Below are positions 5,711-6,601 of a stretch of DNA of 6,601 nt, in pieces. The stretch is from Verrucomicrobiota bacterium (GTDB lineage: Bacteria; Verrucomicrobiota; Verrucomicrobiia; Chthoniobacterales; UBA10450). The notes below the pieces were generated by a model, which was given only the letters and a program-made list of their open reading frames with translations, was not told the origin of the DNA and ran no database searches. Numbering within the stretch: position 1 is the first letter of the stretch; every line of letters starts with the position of its first letter. The position numbers and the translations under genes were made by a program. The DNA lies in NCBI GenBank assembly GCA_003219355.1, contig QHOQ01000079.1, positions 1 through 6,601 of the forward strand. Reading direction: 5' to 3'.

Positions 5711-5727
5711 CGAAGCGTTTGGCTTCG
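5711..5727. terminator. Hairpin downstream of nuoI
   Basis: CGAAGC (5711-5716) pairs with GCTTCG (5722-5727) around a GTTTG loop, 40 bases after the nuoI stop. It has no T-run on either side, so it may stabilise the mRNA end or assist factor-dependent termination rather than being a full intrinsic terminator. Confidence 0.35.
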
Positions 5728-5783
5728 CATTCCGGCGACAGGCAGTTTTCGTGTGCGCCCGACGGTCCAGCGGCAATGACTTG

Positions 5784-5838
5784 AACCAGCGCAGCGTGTC
5801 ACGCGTTGTTTCAGTACGAACTGATCGCATCGCTGGTT
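5784..5838. terminator. Long inverted repeat between convergent genes
   Basis: AACCAGCG (5784-5791) is perfectly complementary to CGCTGGTT (5831-5838). Inside it lie a small hairpin TCAGT-ACGA-ACTGA (5811-5824) and a GCG/CGC dyad at 5794-5804, so the whole could fold as a branched structure. It sits between nuoI on the plus strand and the end of the minus-strand 77-residue ORF, the right arm touching that ORF's stop codon. A two-way transcription stop is the natural reading, though T-runs are poor on both strands. The rest of 5671-5836 shows no gene. Confidence 0.4.
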
Positions 5839-6070
5839 AGGTGGTTGGCGTGGCTACAGAGTCCTCCGCCCAACGCCTCCAAAGGTAGATAAAATTGATG
5901 ATCCATGCGACAGGGTTGAAGCTCAAAATCGTCAGCGTGATCCAAGCCCAGCGCTGGCGCTGCGCGAAAAACCACGCGAGCGCTGCGTAAATCACGCCGC
6001 AGAGGATCACGGCAACAACGCCGGGTCCAAGGATGATGCCGCCGAGACCGAGGCCGGCAATGAATGACAT
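5837..6070 (-). CDS. Small two-helix membrane protein of unknown function
   Basis: I do not recognise this family. The 77-residue product is strongly hydrophobic: a Gly-rich N-terminus (MSFIAGLGLGGIILGPG) runs into a first membrane segment (about 5-35), a short basic turn QRQRW (about 37-41), then a second segment (about 42-64) containing NPVAWIINFIYLW, and a short polar tail after WRRWAED. The basic turn and the RR after helix two suggest a hairpin with both helix borders on the cytoplasmic side where the arginines lie. Tryptophans cluster near the helix ends, as in real membrane proteins. ATG 6070 is the first start after an in-frame stop at about 6089-6091; an AT-rich stretch precedes it without an obvious Shine-Dalgarno. 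It converges on nuoI and lies downstream of the dehydrogenase gene on the same strand. Composition supports a real gene. Confidence 0.6.
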   Translation of the reverse strand: MSFIAGLGLGGIILGPGVVAVILCGVIYAALAWFFAQRQRWAWITLTILSFNPVAWIINFIYLWRRWAEDSVATPTT

Positions 6071-6246
6071 AATACTAAAATAGTAGCCCTATCGATAAGG
6101 TCTCTTCTCCGGGTTGCGCCGGTTGAATCGACGATTGAGATTGAGTGCGCGACAATCGGCGCAATTGTCACACCGATGACGATGGCGATCAGTGCAAGAG
6201 CAATGAGAACAGCGCCGGTCGTATTACTCGCGGCGCGATTTGACAC
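6007..6246 (-). CDS. Doubtful small single-helix ORF overlapping two neighbours
   Basis: A 79-codon frame starts with GTG at 6246, inside the last codons of the dehydrogenase gene. Its first half encodes a polar lead SNRAASNTTG and a clean membrane helix (GAVLIALALIAIVIGVTIAP, about residues 11-30), then a basic TRRRD segment. The second half loses character and its last 64 bases overlap the start of the 77-residue membrane protein in another frame. The helix looks too regular for chance, but the weak GTG start and the overlap argue against the full length. It could be a short membrane peptide, a decayed gene, or the damaged front of the following membrane protein. I recognise no family. Confidence 0.3.
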   Translation of the reverse strand: MSNRAASNTTGAVLIALALIAIVIGVTIAPIVAHSISIVDSTGATRRRDLIDRATILVLCHSLPASVSAASSLDPALLP

Positions 6247-6601
6247 TGACCGGCGCGGCTTCGTCGGTACGTTCCAAATTTATTACCACTTTTCCTCGAG
6301 CGTGGCCTTGTTCGAGATACCGGATCGCTTCAGCGGTCTGACTTAACGTGTAAGTCCTGTCGATGACTGGTGTCACCTTTCCGGATTGCATAAGATCGGC
6401 AAGGAATGCCAGGTCATCATGATTCAGCTGCGCCAGCATCATCCCCATTTTCTGATTCACGAATTTTGATAAGACCATCGCTTTGAACGCATGAATAAGC
6501 CCCGGCCCGATCCATCGGCTCTCGTTTACTCCTCCTCCTCCAATCAAAACGTATCTCCCTTCGGGATTTAAGACGCCTCGGCATTCCGACAACGAACGGT
6601 T
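6224..6601 (-). CDS. NAD(P)-dependent alcohol dehydrogenase / quinone oxidoreductase (MDR), C-terminal part
   Basis: The gene enters from the right edge of the window and ends at TAA (complement of 6224-6226); about 125 C-terminal residues are visible. Reading from base 6601 gives NRSLSECRGVLNPEGRYVLIGGGG, which matches the end of the Rossmann domain in medium-chain dehydrogenase/reductases, followed by a variable helical segment and then the typical closing pattern VTPVIDRTYTLSQTAEAIRY, LEQGHARGKVVINL. These proteins reduce or oxidise aldehydes, ketones or quinones with NAD(P)H. Substrate and zinc dependence cannot be judged because the catalytic domain lies outside the window. The residues NRS before the internal TTG at 6592 continue the homology, so that TTG is not the start. 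A short polar tail (RTDEAAPVSVKSRRE) ends the protein. It is unrelated in function to the nuo cluster and faces it. Confidence 0.88.
   Translation of the reverse strand, partial: NRSLSECRGVLNPEGRYVLIGGGGVNESRWIGPGLIHAFKAMVLSKFVNQKMGMMLAQLNHDDLAFLADLMQSGKVTPVIDRTYTLSQTAEAIRYLEQGHARGKVVINLERTDEAAPVSVKSRRE

Noticed and set aside
5671..5836. Possible tRNA or small RNA gene in the convergent gap
   Set aside because: No cloverleaf, TPsiC-like arm or CCA end could be fitted; only the inverted repeats already listed are supported.
1..6601. CRISPR array, insertion sequence, attachment site or phage genes
   Set aside because: No spaced direct repeats of CRISPR type, no transposase or integrase frame and no terminal repeats were seen; the content is housekeeping genes.

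Overview
The window looks like a piece of a bacterial chromosome, most probably from Verrucomicrobiota. That assignment is an inference from how the RpoA, L17 and NuoB/C/D/I proteins read (for example the RpoA N-terminus MPVRYGRFEMPK and a long acidic/basic tail on L17), not from a database search. GC content is moderate, roughly in the mid-50s percent by eye. Most starts lack a good Shine-Dalgarno sequence; the clearest one precedes nuoI.

Layout. (1) 2-184, plus strand: the last 60 codons of a TPM-domain protein. (2) 185-480: no gene, but a stretch dense in inverted and short-period repeats that forms the leader of rpoA. (3) 481-2083: rpoA (RNA polymerase alpha) and rplQ (ribosomal protein L17). 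This is the usual end of the alpha ribosomal operon, but rpsM, rpsK and rpsD do not directly precede it. (4) 2202-5670: a partial complex I operon in the order nuoA-nuoB-nuoC-nuoD-nuoI. The B/C, C/D and D/I junctions are GTGA or ATGA overlaps. nuoD carries a frameshift near 4402-4408, best explained by loss of 8 bases. (5) 5671-5836: a gap between convergent genes holding inverted repeats that could act as terminators. (6) 5837-6601, minus strand: the C-terminal part of a zinc-type (MDR) NAD(P)-dependent alcohol dehydrogenase/quinone oxidoreductase running in from the right edge, a doubtful single-helix small ORF overlapping its end, and a 77-residue two-helix membrane protein of unknown function.

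How the genes work together. RpoA and L17 are core transcription and translation parts. NuoA, B, C, D and I make up most of the Q module (B, C, D, I) plus one membrane-anchoring subunit (A) of NADH:quinone oxidoreductase. The NADH-oxidising module (E, F, G) and the other membrane subunits (H, J-N) are not here and, if the complex is complete, must be encoded elsewhere.

I found no wholly new system. The points most worth checking are the nuoD lesion, the truncated nuo gene order attached to rpoA-rplQ, and the phased short-repeat tracts upstream of rpoA and between nuoA and nuoB.
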